Source: Oxytricha trifallax (lineage: Eukaryota; Ciliophora; Spirotrichea; Sporadotrichida; Oxytrichidae). Taken from it: a DNA stretch of 64,000 nucleotides. The stretch covers positions 62,001 through 126,000 of the forward strand of contig ARYC01000340.1 in NCBI GenBank assembly GCA_000711775.1, written 5' to 3'. Shown in pieces: positions 22,781 through 36,146 of this stretch (the stretch's first letter is position 1; every line of letters begins with the position of its first letter). The notes under the pieces were generated by a model. It did no database searches. It was not told where the DNA came from and saw only the letters and a program-made list of their open reading frames with translations. The translations under genes were made by a program, and so were the position numbers.

Positions 22781-23625
22781 GGTATATTTGCTGGCATATT
22801 TTATTAACTTATATTAAGTATTATTAATTTGAAGCACTTGAATATTATTCGTTTAATATAGTAGTTTCATGATAAGATTCTTCAATTTCTTATCGAAATT
22901 CATCGCAAACTATTATATTCCTTGATATTTAAGACAGAATATATAATAAAACTAATGGATTTTTATTAATTAAGGCTAAATTATTATGTTATAAATTATC
23001 TATTTAATGCCAGAATATTATGACTAATTTAAAAAGAAAAATGTTAGGAAAAATTATAGTTTCAAAATTTATTTAACTTACATACAATCATATTGGGAGA
23101 TATATTTGATCTTTGCAAAGTGTTTATATTAAGTAGTTTTAGCCGCAATTGATTTTTAAAATTGTAAGAATCCATAATCTTTGTAAAATTAATATTCTGG
23201 AAGTCGAATATTTTAACATTGAATTTGCTTTGATATAAACTTTGACTCTTCTGGTATTTCATGGCAAATGTTTAAAATTGTAGTGAGTTCTATCTTTCTT
23301 AAATAGTTTATAAGAAATACAGCAATTGCTACACAATTAAGTGACACTTAAATACGCTCCTCAATGGTATTCTTACATGTTACCACCATTAATATACTAT
23401 CAATAATGTTTGATATACGATTATAAGATACTGAGTATTCTTAGATATCGTAAAGTATTACAAATGCTTTTTATGAGACTCTTTAGTTAAGATTCTATAC
23501 CTTTAATGAAGGTTATAATTAAAAATTTGATTGCTAGTACTATAGTTTATATGATATGTTAGACAATTAAACAGATAAACTTAATTTATATGAATTAATA
23601 TTAGTTACATTAAATACAAGACTGA

Positions 23626-24297
23626 TTTTTAAATCAAATCCATGTCTATTTCATCAAGCATGAAATTCAATTAATTTTGGGCTAATTTCAAGATCAATAA
23701 ATTTTATAGCTAGATAAAAGATCATTTCAGTTGATAAAAGGAAGACAAACTGATTCCTAATTTAAGGAATTAAATCACAAGCTAAGTTTCACTTCTCATT
23801 TATTGAAAGAGATTTAGAGTAATACTTTAATTCAAAAAGATGAAAATACTAATTAAGATTAGTTAGTTGCTATTACAATTAATTATAAAGCAAACAAGAT
23901 TAAACAGCTTAACTGGAACAATTAATAAGGCAAATAAACCTTATATAAAATACAGAAGTTTTCATTCTTGTTTTAGAGCCTGCTACCTAACTTCATCAAG
24001 CAGGAATAGCTCACTGATATTTAACAAAAAAAACAATTAAAATATAATATCAATAAAGTCAAAAGTCTTGGTGACAAATTACAGGTATTCAATTCATTTC
24101 TAAATGTCAAGCTTGATGCCTCTTAAATACCAATGACTAATTATTTGGTGTATAAAAACTTTGATGAAGTGGAAAATACAGACAGTCGATATTACATTTA
24201 TACTCAATTAATGATTCTTGTCGAAATGCTTGTTAGGAGTAAAAATATTTATGATTAATAAAGTCCACAAAAGCCTTTAAAATAATAGTAAGAATGA
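23626..24297 (+). CDS. Unrecognised protein, C-terminal segment
   Basis: This frame is open for 223 codons (TAR as Gln) between TGA 23623 and TGA 24295. It contains IHVYFIKHEIQLILGQFQDQ, LQLDKRSFQLIKGRQTDSQF, KVKSLGDKLQVFNSFLNVKL and YLVYKNFDEVENTDSRYYIY. The Gln/Lys-rich middle and the ordered, charged end look like a real protein, although length alone is not significant at this base composition. No ATG start is evident, so the beginning may lie in another segment. Confidence 0.4.
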
Positions 24298-24299
24298 CT

Positions 24300-25430
24300 A
24301 TTTTTTATTGTTATAAAGATTTATTACTATTTTGCAAAAAAGTTTCTGGCTTACAAATATATATATTGTCAGATATAGATTTAATAGTTCAATTAATATT
24401 GATTATTTTAATTAATCAATTTTAATTATACTAAGTATCTTGAAGAATCTTTAACTGATAGCGATTTTACATATTAAATTACAAAATTTCTGAAAAATAT
24501 CAAATTAAAAATGCTAAATCAACTTTAAAATAAACAAAATTATTTTTAAAATTGTATATATGTTAAATATGATTTTTAAATGATTGTAATAAAAATATAT
24601 TTATAAAGTAAAATTAAAATATAAGCGAAAATATAAAAAATCCTTCAAATTAAATATGACTTAATTAATAGCTTTCATAATTAAACAATCAATATATAGT
24701 TTAAAAATATTAAAAAGATTCTAATGCTGATATAGAATTAATATTTAGTCAATGAATAATTGTCATTTGATACAATTTTGAAATTTTTCTCTTGAAAACT
24801 CAATCTTTCATTACAATTCTAAAGATTTAACAGTCATAAGAACGATCCTCCATCAATTAGCAAGTTATCTCATATTGCTATAAAAAAAATTTGGAATACA
24901 TAGTTGTTATCTTTATGATTGTTTGCAACATTAAATTCACAGTCAAGTGGTGTCAAGTGGTGAAACTGAACAAGTTGATGGTCAATGTTACTACGTGACG
25001 AATAAAATATTCTGTTTAAGTTTAAGACAATTTATAAAATTAAATATTTATAGTTAAATTTTACACACTCTTTATACTGTAACATTAGTCCTATTTATAT
25101 GACCATATTTTCATTACTAAAGTTCCTTTTATTATTTATAAATCTTTGGCTTTGGAAGAAAATGTATTTTTTATATTAGTTAATTTTACGAAAATATTAT
25201 TCCCTATAAAGTATTAAGGCATAATAGATGTTAATTAGTGAACATTCCAATGTTTGCTTCCACCTAAGACCTTCAAATGAGAGTTGAAATATTTTTCTTC
25301 TGGTCTTTATTTTAATTTTGAGTCATCATTGAGCTTTACTACATATTTTTATTATTTTAAGTTAAACACTTTAAAGTAGAAATCTAATTAAATTAGTATA
25401 TTTTCTGGCATAAAATCACTAGGGGAAATT
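24300..25430. other. AT-rich DNA, nothing recognised
   Basis: A tandem GGTGTCAAGT duplication at about 24949-24964 is the only local oddity. No coding or element ends are supported. Confidence 0.3.
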
Positions 25431-25434
25431 TTTA

Positions 25435-26600
25435 TTTTATCATTTCTATTATGCTTTAAAATTTAATTATTTTTCAATAGATTTTGATATTCGAGAAATC
25501 TCATATTATTCATGCTAGACCATATAAATTTTTTTAGACTGTTGTTGCTTGAGCATTTTGTATCCATTCCATATAATTATATAGAATTAACTGCTTAAAC
25601 TAAAGGATATATGTGTCTGCTGCTTACTTTTAAATTATAAATTATTGGTAAAGAACCTTTCACCATCTTCTTCTTCTTCTTCTTATTCTTCTGCATATTG
25701 AATTATAATTGCAATTTCTGGAAATAAATATTCGTTCATTTATTTCTAATAATATGCTAAGTAATGCTTGTTTCGATGTGTTTTTTATTATCAACTAAAT
25801 TACAATTTTGAAATCATTTAAAACTTACTCTTAGACCAGAGATTTTTAATTTACTCATAATAGTTTGTCAGCTGTTACTTTTATAATTTTTGCCTGCCTT
25901 TCTTAATTCTCGTTATTTGTTAAATATTATTGTAGAAATACATTTGAATTTGGAAAATTAATTATAAATATATTTAAATTATTTCTAAATAGTGGCAGTT
26001 AAAGTTAGCCAATTTAAACGATCTTAGGCTTGTTTTATAGAAAATAAAAAATAAACTGGACTTTACTATTGGCGGTACTATTTTATCTCATGAGGGAGCG
26101 AGATAACTTGACTTTAATGTGAAGGTATAATATAATGGATTTAGAGGTGTTTAATTAAAGTCAAGTTATCTCGCTCCCTCATGAGATAAAATAGTACCGC
26201 CAATAGTAAAGTCCAGTTTATTTTTTATTTTCTATCGAATGAGCCCAAGATCGTTTAAATTGGCTAACTTTAACTGCCACTATTTAGAAATAATTTAAAT
26301 ATATTTATAATTAATTTTCCAAATTCAAATGTATTTCTACAATAATATTTAACAACTATTAAACTAATTTCTTACTTCTAAGTTTAGACTACAATTTTTA
26401 CAATTATTTCAGATTGCTATACATTTAGTGTTGATCATTAGATGGTTGATATTAGCATAATTATATTTAGTAGTTATGTATAATTATGTAGCTTTAATTT
26501 TTGAATTTATATTTGTTTACTTTGTGACATCTTAAATGCACCCTGAATTATTTTCAAGAATACTTTTTCCCACATTCCTCACTTATAATCAACTATTTGT
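25435..26600 (-). CDS. Unrecognised gene split by TIR element b
   Basis: Minus-strand coding-like stretches flank the TIR element at 25930-26342. Upstream, MWEKVFLKIIQGAFKMSQSK lies near 26580 and NNCKNCSLNLEVRNQFNSC near 26400. Downstream, NKQRELRKAGKNYKSN leads to KLKISGLR, followed by an intron-like GTAAGT...TTTAG of 34 nt at about 25800. An acidic run (EEEEEDGERFFTNN, from a GAA repeat at 25665-25690) and YIIIWNGYKMLKQQQSKKIY follow. Removing the TIR element leaves the frame intact. In-frame TGAs occur twice. Identity unknown. Confidence 0.35.
25930..26342. repeat. TIR element, family copy b (near-perfect palindrome)
   Basis: The two halves are almost exact inverted copies of about 190 bp, starting TTGTAGAAATACATTTGAAT and including GGAGCGAGATAACTTGACTT. 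Flanks are TA (25928-25929, 26343-26344), and the inverted identity extends some 10 bp further out. The transcript or single strand would fold into a very long hairpin. Confidence 0.85.
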
Positions 26601-26609
26601 CTTTTATTA

Positions 26610-29600
26610 TATATTTATTAAAATACATACTTTATTTTAGAAAATTAGAATTCAACATCATCATTTAAGGAGATGAAATGGACATATTTTAATTTATTTT
26701 TACATGCTGGTTTTGCAGCTTAACTCTGCTTTCTTGCTTTTCTATTATTAAGAATTTATTATAAATTTTATTTTAAGTGTAAGTGTCGCTAAATATCTTA
26801 TTTATTACTCAAAATAATATATATTAAATAATTATTATTTATGTTATATATTCACAAGAATTCAAGAATTAAATTGAATATATTTATTATATTAATTTTA
26901 TCAATTTTTTAGAAAAATTTCAAGTCTGTTTAGGATTTAATGTTAATTAAAATTATTAGTACAAAATTACTTCGTTAAATTATATTAATTTTTATAGGGT
27001 TATATAGTAATCAATAATATCAATAAATATCTGTGAAATTAGTGTTTGGAATGTTTCAAATTAAACAGCAATTGGTTGTTGAAATAAAAATTTTGAAAAA
27101 CAGACTATTTGAGGGATGATTAGCTTTAAAACAGTACTAATTGTACGACTCCTTAAAATAATTATTAATCTTAATTTTGTGATAAGAAGGATTTAATTTG
27201 GCTTAATACAAGAATACCTCAATACAATTTATCAAAGTCCATTTCTAGAAATAAAATTACTAATAAAATATAAAGACAATATTTATACTAACGTTCCACA
27301 TTACCTCGAACTTAAAATTGAGATTTTAATACCTAAGGAATTAAAGTCATATGCTAATATCAAGTGACACTTAAATTTTTATGATTAAATCCATCTTTTT
27401 GAAAGAGAATTTTCTTTAAATAATATTTTTGGGATTATTACAACTGATTAACTTGAAGATTTGAGAAAATTACAAAATTTATAAAGGTATATACAAAAAT
27501 TAAATGAAAATCAAAAAAAGATTATTGCTATTAGATATTAAATTTATTATACATTTGGGGGCTTTTTTATAATTTATATTTTGAATAAACTTAATATATT
27601 TTTACAAAAGCGGCAAAGGTATATTAGTCCCTACATTTTAGTCAAAATCCTAAAGATAATCTACAAAAAAAAGAAAATTGTTTAAATCAAATAAATTTAT
27701 AACAAATCATCAAATAATTACTATGGTGAAGAAGAAATAAAACATGCTAGTGATAAAAAGTCCAAATTTAATATTTTAGTTAAATTAGCTTTATAAATTA
27801 TTCCAATGATCAAGGGGTTTAACTTATGATATATTGTATTTAATAAAATCTTACATTAAATTATAAGGCCTATCTATCATTTTAAAATTAATAATTTTCC
27901 ATTTTATAAAAATTTTCCATTTTTATATCGAATGCTGATAGTCGTAATTTTCAACACATATTTTTAAAATATATTTTAATTTGAGCAAATTTTCCTTTAA
28001 TGCTTAAAAAATTAGAAGAATAAGGAACATTGAACAAATATTATTAGATATATTTATTAATTATTTCTGTCTTTATCTATGAGCTATAAGGTTGTTCATA
28101 ACTCCTCGTTTTAAGCTGATGTACAGTAATATAAATTATGATTTTGATTTGTAGCTTAAATTTTATAAATTTATTTGATTATGACTTATCTTAGTGTATA
28201 GGGCTAGGAACGTTGCTTCAGCAATTTTAACAATTTTTGTATCTAATGGCTTAAATTAATTAAAATATTTAAATTATTAATCCTTTGATATATAAACTAT
28301 TACAACCTGGTGAAACTTTGCGACTATTCCTTAAGGTGTAGGAATTAATATTTCTTAATAATTTAATTATTTTTTTGATTATTTTTGGCTTTTTTGATTT
28401 TTTATAGCAACATTTAATGATTAAAAACAACAAATTTTTCTATTAATTTAACATATTTTGTCAATTTATTTGTATGATGAATAAATTTTAAATTCAAATA
28501 TACAATTAAAAGTAGAATTAAACAAGATTATCATTAATTTCAAGTGATTAGAAAAACATTAATTTACTTCTCTATATTACATATTTCTTTTTATTTTCTT
28601 TTTCTACATTAATAAATTGAAAATCTCTGTCAGACTCATTATAATTATTATTTATTATGTATTTAAAACCAACTTAATTACTAGTCCATTATTGAAGGTT
28701 TATTGTCTTATAAATATTTTTAAAAAGTATTAGTTCATTAAATGGAAATTTTAAGATTTTACTCATTTTAAATGCATTTATTGGCAAAAAAGGAGAGAAA
28801 ATCATTGTTTATTTAAAAATAAACTAAAAGTTTTAATAGAGATAATAACTATAAAATATAGCAAACTTCTTCACTGAAACCGTAATAAATTATAAAATGT
28901 AAAGCCGTAAATCCGTTTTAATAATTCATAAAAAGTCAATTAATTTATCTATTTTAATATTCCCTTTGCTTTTTACTTTTGTTAGTTTGACTTCTTTTTG
29001 ATATGAGAAGATCATGTTAATAAAGATTTCTAAAATCATGAAAGAGTTAGTATCTTAGTATCTTATGCTAATATAATTTTATGAAAAAGAATTTTTATCA
29101 AAGAATTTAAAATTAATAACGAAATAACAACAACGAAGCTCGATATTGTGTATTGTTGAATGTTGCATGAAAATTAATCCTAAATGCAGTTTTAAAACAT
29201 TTAAATACTAAATGTTTATATATCACATAATAAACTTCAAAGTTTATAAATTTGAGATAGTCAAAATATATAATAATAATAGGCATTAAAATATTTCCTA
29301 AAATTAAAGCACTTTAGTAATGTTGACTTTAAATAAAATAATTTAATAAAGTAAAATATTTCGAAAAATCATTATTATAATCGCCAAATCTTCTACTATA
29401 ATCTATATGAATAATAAGATTACTATGATGATGATTTAACACAATAAATTATATTCTCTAATGAAAATATAAAATCCAATCATTAAACCCATAATATAGA
29501 CGAATATAAATCATAAAGATAAATACACTCATCTTTCATACATTCTAAAACCAAAGAATTGTCAAATATATTTCATTAATCCTTGAAAACATAATTATCT

Positions 29601-31470
29601 TGTTGTTGTAGTGGATTTCATCACTTTCGTCAAACTTCTAAAATGCATCATTATTTTAAAAAGAGATTTTTAAAATAAAAATAAAATACTAAAGACTAGA
29701 ATATAATAGTTTTGACTATGATTAAATTTAAAAATTGTTATATAAAATTGTATCACAATTACTAATGGTAAAGGATTCTTTGCTTAAATTTATGAGAGAA
29801 AAAAATTACCAAATATTTTTTTAATATATTATAACTAATAGAACTTCAATCAGAAATGCCTATTAAACTTAGGGGCAAACCTCTTAATTTTTGTTTTAAA
29901 AAATATTGTAGCATGCACACATCAAACACTTTCTTTGAAAATGAAACCATAGTTGATGATATATTTAAAATAAATTAATGATTTAACTCAGTTATTTACA
30001 AAATGGTTTATTTTAGATTTATAAAAAGAAATATTATATTTATTAGGTATTACAAATAATTATGAACTATTCAAAGATTTTGATTATCATAATTAAAAGA
30101 TTATTGATTATTGTGATTTCGAAGTTGCAGCATAAATGGCAATTATAAGAAAGATAAATAACAATCAGAAGAGACTAATTTAAATATAATATTATAATGT
30201 AAAAATTGCGTAATGTGTGGGACTATTAAACTGTTAATTAAAGCAAATTTTACTATACCAAGAATTCTTAATATTAATATTGAAAAATCGAGAATTAATA
30301 TTGTATTAATTTAAGTCAAATGAAACAATCAAAAAGTTCGATTGTTAAAAATGAATTTCTATAATATAATTTAATATAGCAGCAGTGAGAATAATAATAA
30401 TAAAATAATGTTTAAATTAAAAAATATAGAAAATAAATTCAATATGATCTAAAAGTTTTTGTAAAGAGGGGTTGTTAATTATTTAATATGTAAATTTAAA
30501 TATATATTATTTAATATTTAAAATATTGAATAATTTTGCTTTGCTTAATATTAATTATCAAAATGTATTGATTCCTTTTAAATCCAAATTATAAGTATTA
30601 ATTCTTCGAATGACGACAAAATAGATACGTGAAATTGGCATCCACTCAACTCCCTAGTTAATTTTAAATTGACTTCTTAGAAGTGGAGATAGAAACCATA
30701 ACTATGTAGATGATGGCATCCTGACCCTTTTTATAGAAAAATTTCTTTTCGTTGAAATACAAAACATTAAAAACTGTTTTGTAGTTTTGAAGGGTTCTAT
30801 ATTAATAAAAATAGTCTATCAAGTCATACTTAATAAGATTCATGTTAATATTTTAATAATGTTAATTGTTAAAAATAATATTTTAATAATTTAAAATAAA
30901 TGCTATCAATTATGTGCAAAGGTGAAGATGATGAAGGTAATGAAGATGATGAATATTTTAGGCTTATTTTATCACAATCAATAAAATTTGCTTAGTCTAA
31001 CTGAACGATAAACACGCTACACTTGTCACATGCAAAATAGTAAGTGCATGCAATTCTCGCCTTGGGTGTCTTAATGCTTTAAATAAAATATAGAGTATTT
31101 TTAAACTAAATTAATACATAATATTTAGTACAAATTATATACCCTATATTTAATAAATAATTAAAATAACATATCAAAACCTTGATATGAGAATGTTTTT
31201 ATAATTAAGATCTCTAACTAAATCTTAATAATTATTTAATAACGACTTATAATTGTAAATATTTAAGATTGAAAATAAATATTGGTGTCATTCATTTAAA
31301 AATATAAATTAAATAACTATTTATTAGCAATAAAATAAAAATGAATTACAAAAAGTAAGATAAAAATGGAATAATTAGAAAAGAATAAATAAAAACAAAT
31401 AAAACCTCAAGAGAAAATGTGAGCGAATTTTGTGAATGTTAATTTAATCAATAATAAATAAAATACTTTG
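26610..31470. other. AT-rich DNA, only weak coding signals
   Basis: Nearly 5 kb of very AT-rich sequence. Near 29680-29480 the minus strand gives FDESDEIHYNNKIIMFSRIN and, in another frame, SLVLECMKDECIYLYDLYSS, which may be a gene segment. Nothing else is supported. Confidence 0.3.
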
Positions 31471-31739
31471 ACCTATATATTTAAGTCTTGAGCAATGGAG
31501 TTGTCTATTTAGTAATTCTTAATAGAGTTGAGCAGCATTCTAGTCTCTTGGTCATACTCTTAAAGATTTATTTTCTGCTTATGCTGATCTTACACTTCCT
31601 CACTCATGCTGGCATCTTCCTTCTGTCCCTTGCATTCCTCCTCTTGATGGTGACCTGCCATCTCATGAGAGTTCCAATTAACACTAACCTTCTGGGAATC
31701 TTGCGAACTGCTGTCATAATCCTCGCTATCACTTGAACT

Positions 31740-32062
31740 GGTCCTTTCGTCCCTGTCTCGATCTAAGCGTGCTTCAGCGTAGATATTTTAGTAGGGATGG
31801 TCATGGAGCCCTGGCATCTTCTAACTCAACTCTGGTTCGATCACTTGCATACATCAGCTTTAAATGCTCCACCCACACTGTCTTTCCTCAAAGATTGTTT
31901 TCATTATTGATATTGACGTGAATGGCTTTCCTGATGACATTTACTTCAAGGATTTCTTTCACTCTGTAGGCCTCTCCATTGTCAAGTGGTGCTTGCTGCT
32001 GAATCTGTAGTTGTGGACCCTTTCTTTGATCTGAACTTTATTCCATTTCTAATCTCAAAGTT
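31740..32062 (-). pseudogene. Unrecognised gene segment
   Basis: The minus frame reads RKGPQLQIQQQAPLDNGEAY, then VKEILEVNVIRKAIHVNINN, an in-frame TGA, and GKTVWVEHLKLMYASDRTRV. GC content is well above the flanks, which supports a coding origin. It is followed on the same strand by lower-quality open sequence to 31490. I do not recognise the family. The TGA aligns with no known residue, so decay or an excised segment are both possible. Confidence 0.4.
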
Positions 32063-32172
32063 TAAATTTTAAATAAATTATAATTTTAATAGGGCGTCTT
32101 GAATTTTAATAATTGGTAATAGTACTTTAATTGGCATATAAAATTTTTTAGTATTAAAGGTTTGCCTAACTT

Positions 32173-32884
32173 ACCAAATCAGTGTTGCAGACGAATTTTA
32201 GGGTAAAAACGCAAATGAGGACCAGCAAAGATAGTAATTCGAGAGCCGTTGAAAAGACACATTGTCCTCTAATCTACCACACAGACAAGTATTTCCAAAG
32301 CCGAGATAAACTTCAAATACAAATGGTGACGGATTAGCACTTTTAATAGAGATTGGGTGATTCGTGAGTTCATATAAGTGGTGGCCAAAAATGCCCTCAA
32401 AAGATGTGAAAGTCAAAGAATTTCACTATTCGTTAAAAGCCTTCTGCCATCTTCACATGACCTGAGGAACCTAGTGACTTGAGACCTGGAGTCAAATATC
32501 TCATAGAGTGGGCCTTCCACAACAGTCGTGTATCCCCACAAATAATTACTGACTTGCTCTGCAATTTCTAGAGAGGAGTAATCTGCAATGTATACCTCCT
32601 CCTCAATCTCTATTGGCATGCATAAAAACTGTCTGCGTAATACACCCACCTACTTTAGTGGCTCAGGGTCTGGGAGATAAGTCTTTGTATGAATACTTCT
32701 GAGGTCGCAAGGATTTCATACAATAGCGTATGAAGACACAATTTGCTGCTCGTCAACTTCTTGTTAGGTGTTAGGAAGAGGATGTGTTGGGAATTAGAGT
32801 TTTATGAAGACGCCCACGCCTTTGTTTATTGTGTGGTCTCGATTTAGTTTGCATGATGAGAGATTTCCCCTGGCTGATTACTCT
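32173..32884 (-). pseudogene. Unrecognised gene segment
   Basis: This is a long minus frame, GC-richer than its flanks. It reads CKLNRDHTINKGVGVFIKLQ, an in-frame TGA, NPCDLRSIHTKTYLPDPEPL, PIEIEEEVYIADYSSLEIAE, VSNYLWGYTTVVEGPLYEIF and SQVTRFLRSCEDGRRLLTNS, then a TGA and further open frame to 32173 (YLKFISALEILVCVVDQ). Two internal TGAs stand in an otherwise protein-like reading. It begins where the TTL-like segment ends, so the two may belong to one gene or be neighbouring germline segments. No family assigned. Confidence 0.4.
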
Positions 32885-32999
32885 AATTCTAAATGCTATT
32901 CTCTAAATCATCAGGCTGGAAAGAATTGTATGTACGATGCAAAGTTGGTAATCCTGCTATCATGGTCTTAACTATAATATCCTCTATATTCTCCCAGAG
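32885..32999 (-). pseudogene. Tubulin-tyrosine-ligase-like (TTLL) fragment
   Basis: TTLL enzymes add glutamate or glycine chains to tubulin in cilia. The 38-residue stretch reads LWENIEDIIVKTMIAGLPTL followed by HRTYNSFQPDDLENSI. It resembles the TTLL region just before the conserved CFEILGFD motif (LW-x-x-I-E-D-I-V-x-K-T, then HxYxSCxPxD...NS). The CFEILGFD motif itself does not follow, so the homology ends sharply at about 32885. It also ends sharply upstream at 33000, where an unrelated open frame stops. Such abrupt borders are typical of macronuclear-destined segments in scrambled germlines. The assignment is from memory of the family over a short stretch. Confidence 0.4.
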
Positions 33000-33002
33000 A
33001 GT

Positions 33003-33545
33003 CATAAAATCTCACCTATTGCTACTTTTACTGAATTGATTGGAGTATACACGTAGTTTGAGATGGGAGCAGGAATTGACACTTTACCACTTGAAATGTG
33101 ACAAACGAGTCTTGAGGCAATTGTTTAAATCAAGTCGCTGTTGACACCATTGGAATATCTCAAAGCAATAATAGAAAGTGATAGAAAGATTGGGTCACTA
33201 GTCAATGGGGTCCCAGTACGTGTGAGATAATCAGCATCGTAGAAAGTAAAAAGATTATCTATAACAGCTGAAAGTTCAGCGTTTACAAATACTTCGTTCT
33301 TTTCTAGTCCAACGAGGCTAGTGTAAATTTATAGATCACTGATGTTTTATGGAACTGCTGAACGTACATCAACATCATCTGATGTTTATGCGAAACTTCC
33401 ATCTTCTAAAATGCCCATTAACTACCCCTAATTCTTTTGGAAAGCTCCACTATTATCTGTAATGATTTATTCTACGTAATTAGAAGATTCTCTAAGAGTC
33501 TTAAGTACAAGTGAGGTCAAAGTCATTGAATCTTGAGATCATGGA
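33003..33545 (-). CDS. Open segment, weakly alpha-2-macroglobulin-like
   Basis: The frame is open for about 175 codons from 33535 to TGA at about 33003: MTLTSLVLKTLRESSNYVEQ, AFQKNQGQLMGILEDGSFAQ, SDDVDVRSAVPQNISDLQIY, DPIFLSLSIIALRYSNGVNS. The pattern 'L-T-x-x-V-L-K-x-L ... Q-x-x-G-x-F' with later helical repeats recalls the thioester-containing domain of alpha-2-macroglobulins, but the thioester motif is not in view and the match is loose. A TGA directly upstream stands where a Trp would fit (P-stop-SQDS). GC content is higher than in the flanks. Its end abuts the TTLL-like piece. Confidence 0.35.
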
Positions 33546-33559
33546 GTAAGTCTAATATA

Positions 33560-34250
33560 TATATATATAAAATCATATTCAATCCCCAAATCCAGAGGAG
33601 CTCTATCAAGCATGACGAACAAACTGCCATTAAAGCTGCATAATGTGTCATTGTGTTACTCATTCTGAATTATGCTAGTATTTGCCTCATACCTCAAAAC
33701 TTCCCTAATTTTATATATCTTGTTACAGTTATTATAGCGCATTCTAAGATGAAGGAATCTGTGAACTCACTCAATACAGTTATTAGTATTATTACTATTG
33801 CTAAAATTTTTGTACTGACAGCCCATTAATTAGCTACTAATATTACTAATACTGTAGCTGCGAGAAATTGCTTGTATTTTGATCATTATTTAAACTACTT
33901 TAGTCTTTAACTTGTTATTGCTCTTGATACTGTTGTTAGTTTTGATTATTGTTATTTTGAGGTTTTAGCCTGTAAATGTATTTTGCTTAGGCCCGCTATT
34001 GTTTGTTGTGAATTGTAATTTCATTGCTTAATTAAAGTTACTACTCTGGTTCTAATTAGTATTCTAGGAATTACTGCTCATGCCATTATTGTGGAATTTT
34101 CAATTATGCTACCATTGTCATTATTATTTCACATTGCTCCCAGCACTTGTCATTTCATTATTAGTAGCCTAATAATATTAGTGGCTATTATTGGAGTTGA
34201 TGGAATAATTAGTGTTGTGATATTATACTAGGGAAGGTCTCCAGTACTTT
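33560..34250 (-). pseudogene. Asn/Gln-rich protein segment, unrecognised
   Basis: The minus frame is strongly Asn/Gln/Ser-rich from about 34220 to 33790 (NYSINSNNSHQYYQATNN; MSSNSQNTNQNQSSNFNQ). It then becomes an ordered domain: FLHLRMRYNNCNKIYKIREV and LCSFNGSLFVMLDRAPLDLG. The low-complexity leader followed by a folded part is common in ciliate proteins. Three in-frame TGAs occur. A TA repeat at about 33555-33570 marks its 3' border. Family unknown. Confidence 0.4.
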
Positions 34251-34819
34251 AATCACCTATCATTTTTTGTTATCATATTATTTTATAAATTAGCTTTCTT
34301 GATTAGCTTTTATATTTTACAAAAATTACAGTAAATTTTACTCTTGGGGTTTTATATATAGATTAAAAAAATAAACAAATAATTAAAACTTAAAAAAAAT
34401 ATGAAAATCAAGAAAATATTTTAATTAAATATATAAATTATATTATTATTATAATTGAAAATATATAATTTGCATATTTTTATATTTAGTTTAAAAAAAG
34501 AAATATATAAGATAAATTTAATTATAAAACTATTAACTGTTAACATATATATTAAAAAATTTAAAACCATAATATAAGGATAACAGAATAAAGCAAATTA
34601 ATAGATGTGTAAAAGTCAAAGAGTTATTACTTTGTGAAAATGTTGGCGAATAGGTCATAATTCTTAATGATTTAATTAAAAAGTTCATAAACACCAAAAC
34701 CCCATCGTGTGTTAGAGATGAAGTCTCATGAAGATTATTAAGTAAATTAAAATAAGTGAGTAAATAAGTTATACCTTTAAAGTAGAAATCATAAATAGTT
34801 ATTTTCTTAAATTGAAATA

Positions 34820-36146
34820 AATTTCTTGACTAAATTGTCGTACATAATTACTTACCGTCAATTAAAACAAATTTGACTGAGTTTCTTTTAAGAATTGAAT
34901 CATTTAATCGTTGTTGATAAATCTGATTCTGTCAATTGTTGGATGTTGTTAATACTTTACTTAGCTGCAGTTTGAGATATTTACGATGAAATTTCTTTTT
35001 AATTGCCTAAATTAATAATTTATTCCAAATTGTTTTTTAAATCAGCTTTTTCTATCAAAAATACTCTACTATTTACTTGTTTAATATTGCTACTCATAAT
35101 CTCAAAATTGCAATTAAACTTCTTTTATAGGTCATTGCATATTGTATTTACTTAATCAAAAATATTTTTGGAGTTTAGTGGCTAACCTATTAATTTTTCT
35201 TCATTTTCAAATAACTTATGCTATTCATTATGAGGTTAAATTGCTTTTTTTCATCAATAAGTTGTTTTAGGTTTTGATAAAGCTATGTAAACCTTTTAAC
35301 CTAAATTGCTAAGGATTCTTATGTTGCAATTCCAATTGTTGGAGATAAATCTTTTATATCCTTAACAAGCACCTAAAACACGTTTTGAAATTTAATCTTT
35401 TCCATCTTAAACTAGCTGCTCTATCATTTAAATGTCAATCCCATCAAACTTATTTTGAAGGTTTGCTAATTATTCATTGTTAAGTTAAAGTTTTTAGTCA
35501 AACTTTTCATTAAGTTGTTCTTATAAAATTTCTGGGATTTGGGCTATCAACTTCTCTCTCATGTCATTCAAAGCTTATTAAGTCAAATCCTTGAAACTAG
35601 TAATTTAGGATTTCCTCTAATTGATTTAATTCAGGAAAAAGTTGTATCGGACTTTGTTTGAAATATGAATTTAATGATTACTATCCAGAGTGAATTTACC
35701 ATTCACTTTGGGATAATTCTAATGAATTATTGCTTCCTTAATCGCTTCTAATGCTAATGGGTTTAGATTTAATTTTAAACTGACTTTTTTATCTTATTAA
35801 TTTTATTGTTATTTTGTAACAACTTATTTTCCAGGAGTGGATCATTTACTATCGCTTTTTCATGAATTTAAGGTTATTATGAGCCAGTCAGTTTCGATGA
35901 TGTTGTGATTCATCCTTGCGAAATTTCTTTTGTAATTAAACTTTCACATCCTTGTACATTTTTTTTCCTAATATGCCTTACTTTTTTAAGTATTTCATAA
36001 TCTTATCTCTCTATTCTCTTGTTTTAGTTCCTTAAGATAATCTTCATTAAAAATTCAGCGGTGTAGTCTGAAAGTTCCTAATCAGAAATTTTAGTTTAAG
36101 GGGTTTTGGCCTTTTAAGTTTTTTTTGTGGTTATTTTTTTACTCAT
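34820..36146 (-). pseudogene. Coiled-coil-like ORF, frameshifted
   Basis: The start ATG 36146 gives a basic N terminus (MSKKITTKKTQKAKT), then LSDYTAEFLMKIILRNQNKR and EILKKVRHIRKKNVQGCES. After shifts and a TGA it reads LNPLALEAIKEAIIHQNYPK, LNDMREKLIAQIPEILQEQL, NEKFDQKLQLNNEQLANLQN and KAIQPHNEQHKLFENEEKL. Heptad-like Leu/Ile spacing and many Glu/Lys/Gln suggest a coiled coil. No catalytic motif is seen. It lies on the same strand as the MES-family gene to its right and might belong to the same element. Identity unknown. Confidence 0.4.

Noticed and set aside
34690..34705. AAAACCCC as a TBE terminus
   Set aside because: Only one telomere-like unit, no subterminal match to TBE ends, no AAT partner or opposite end.
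36085..36105. AAGGGGTTTTGG as a transposon tip
   Set aside because: It lies within the N-terminal coding part of the coiled-coil ORF and lacks the conserved subterminal sequence.
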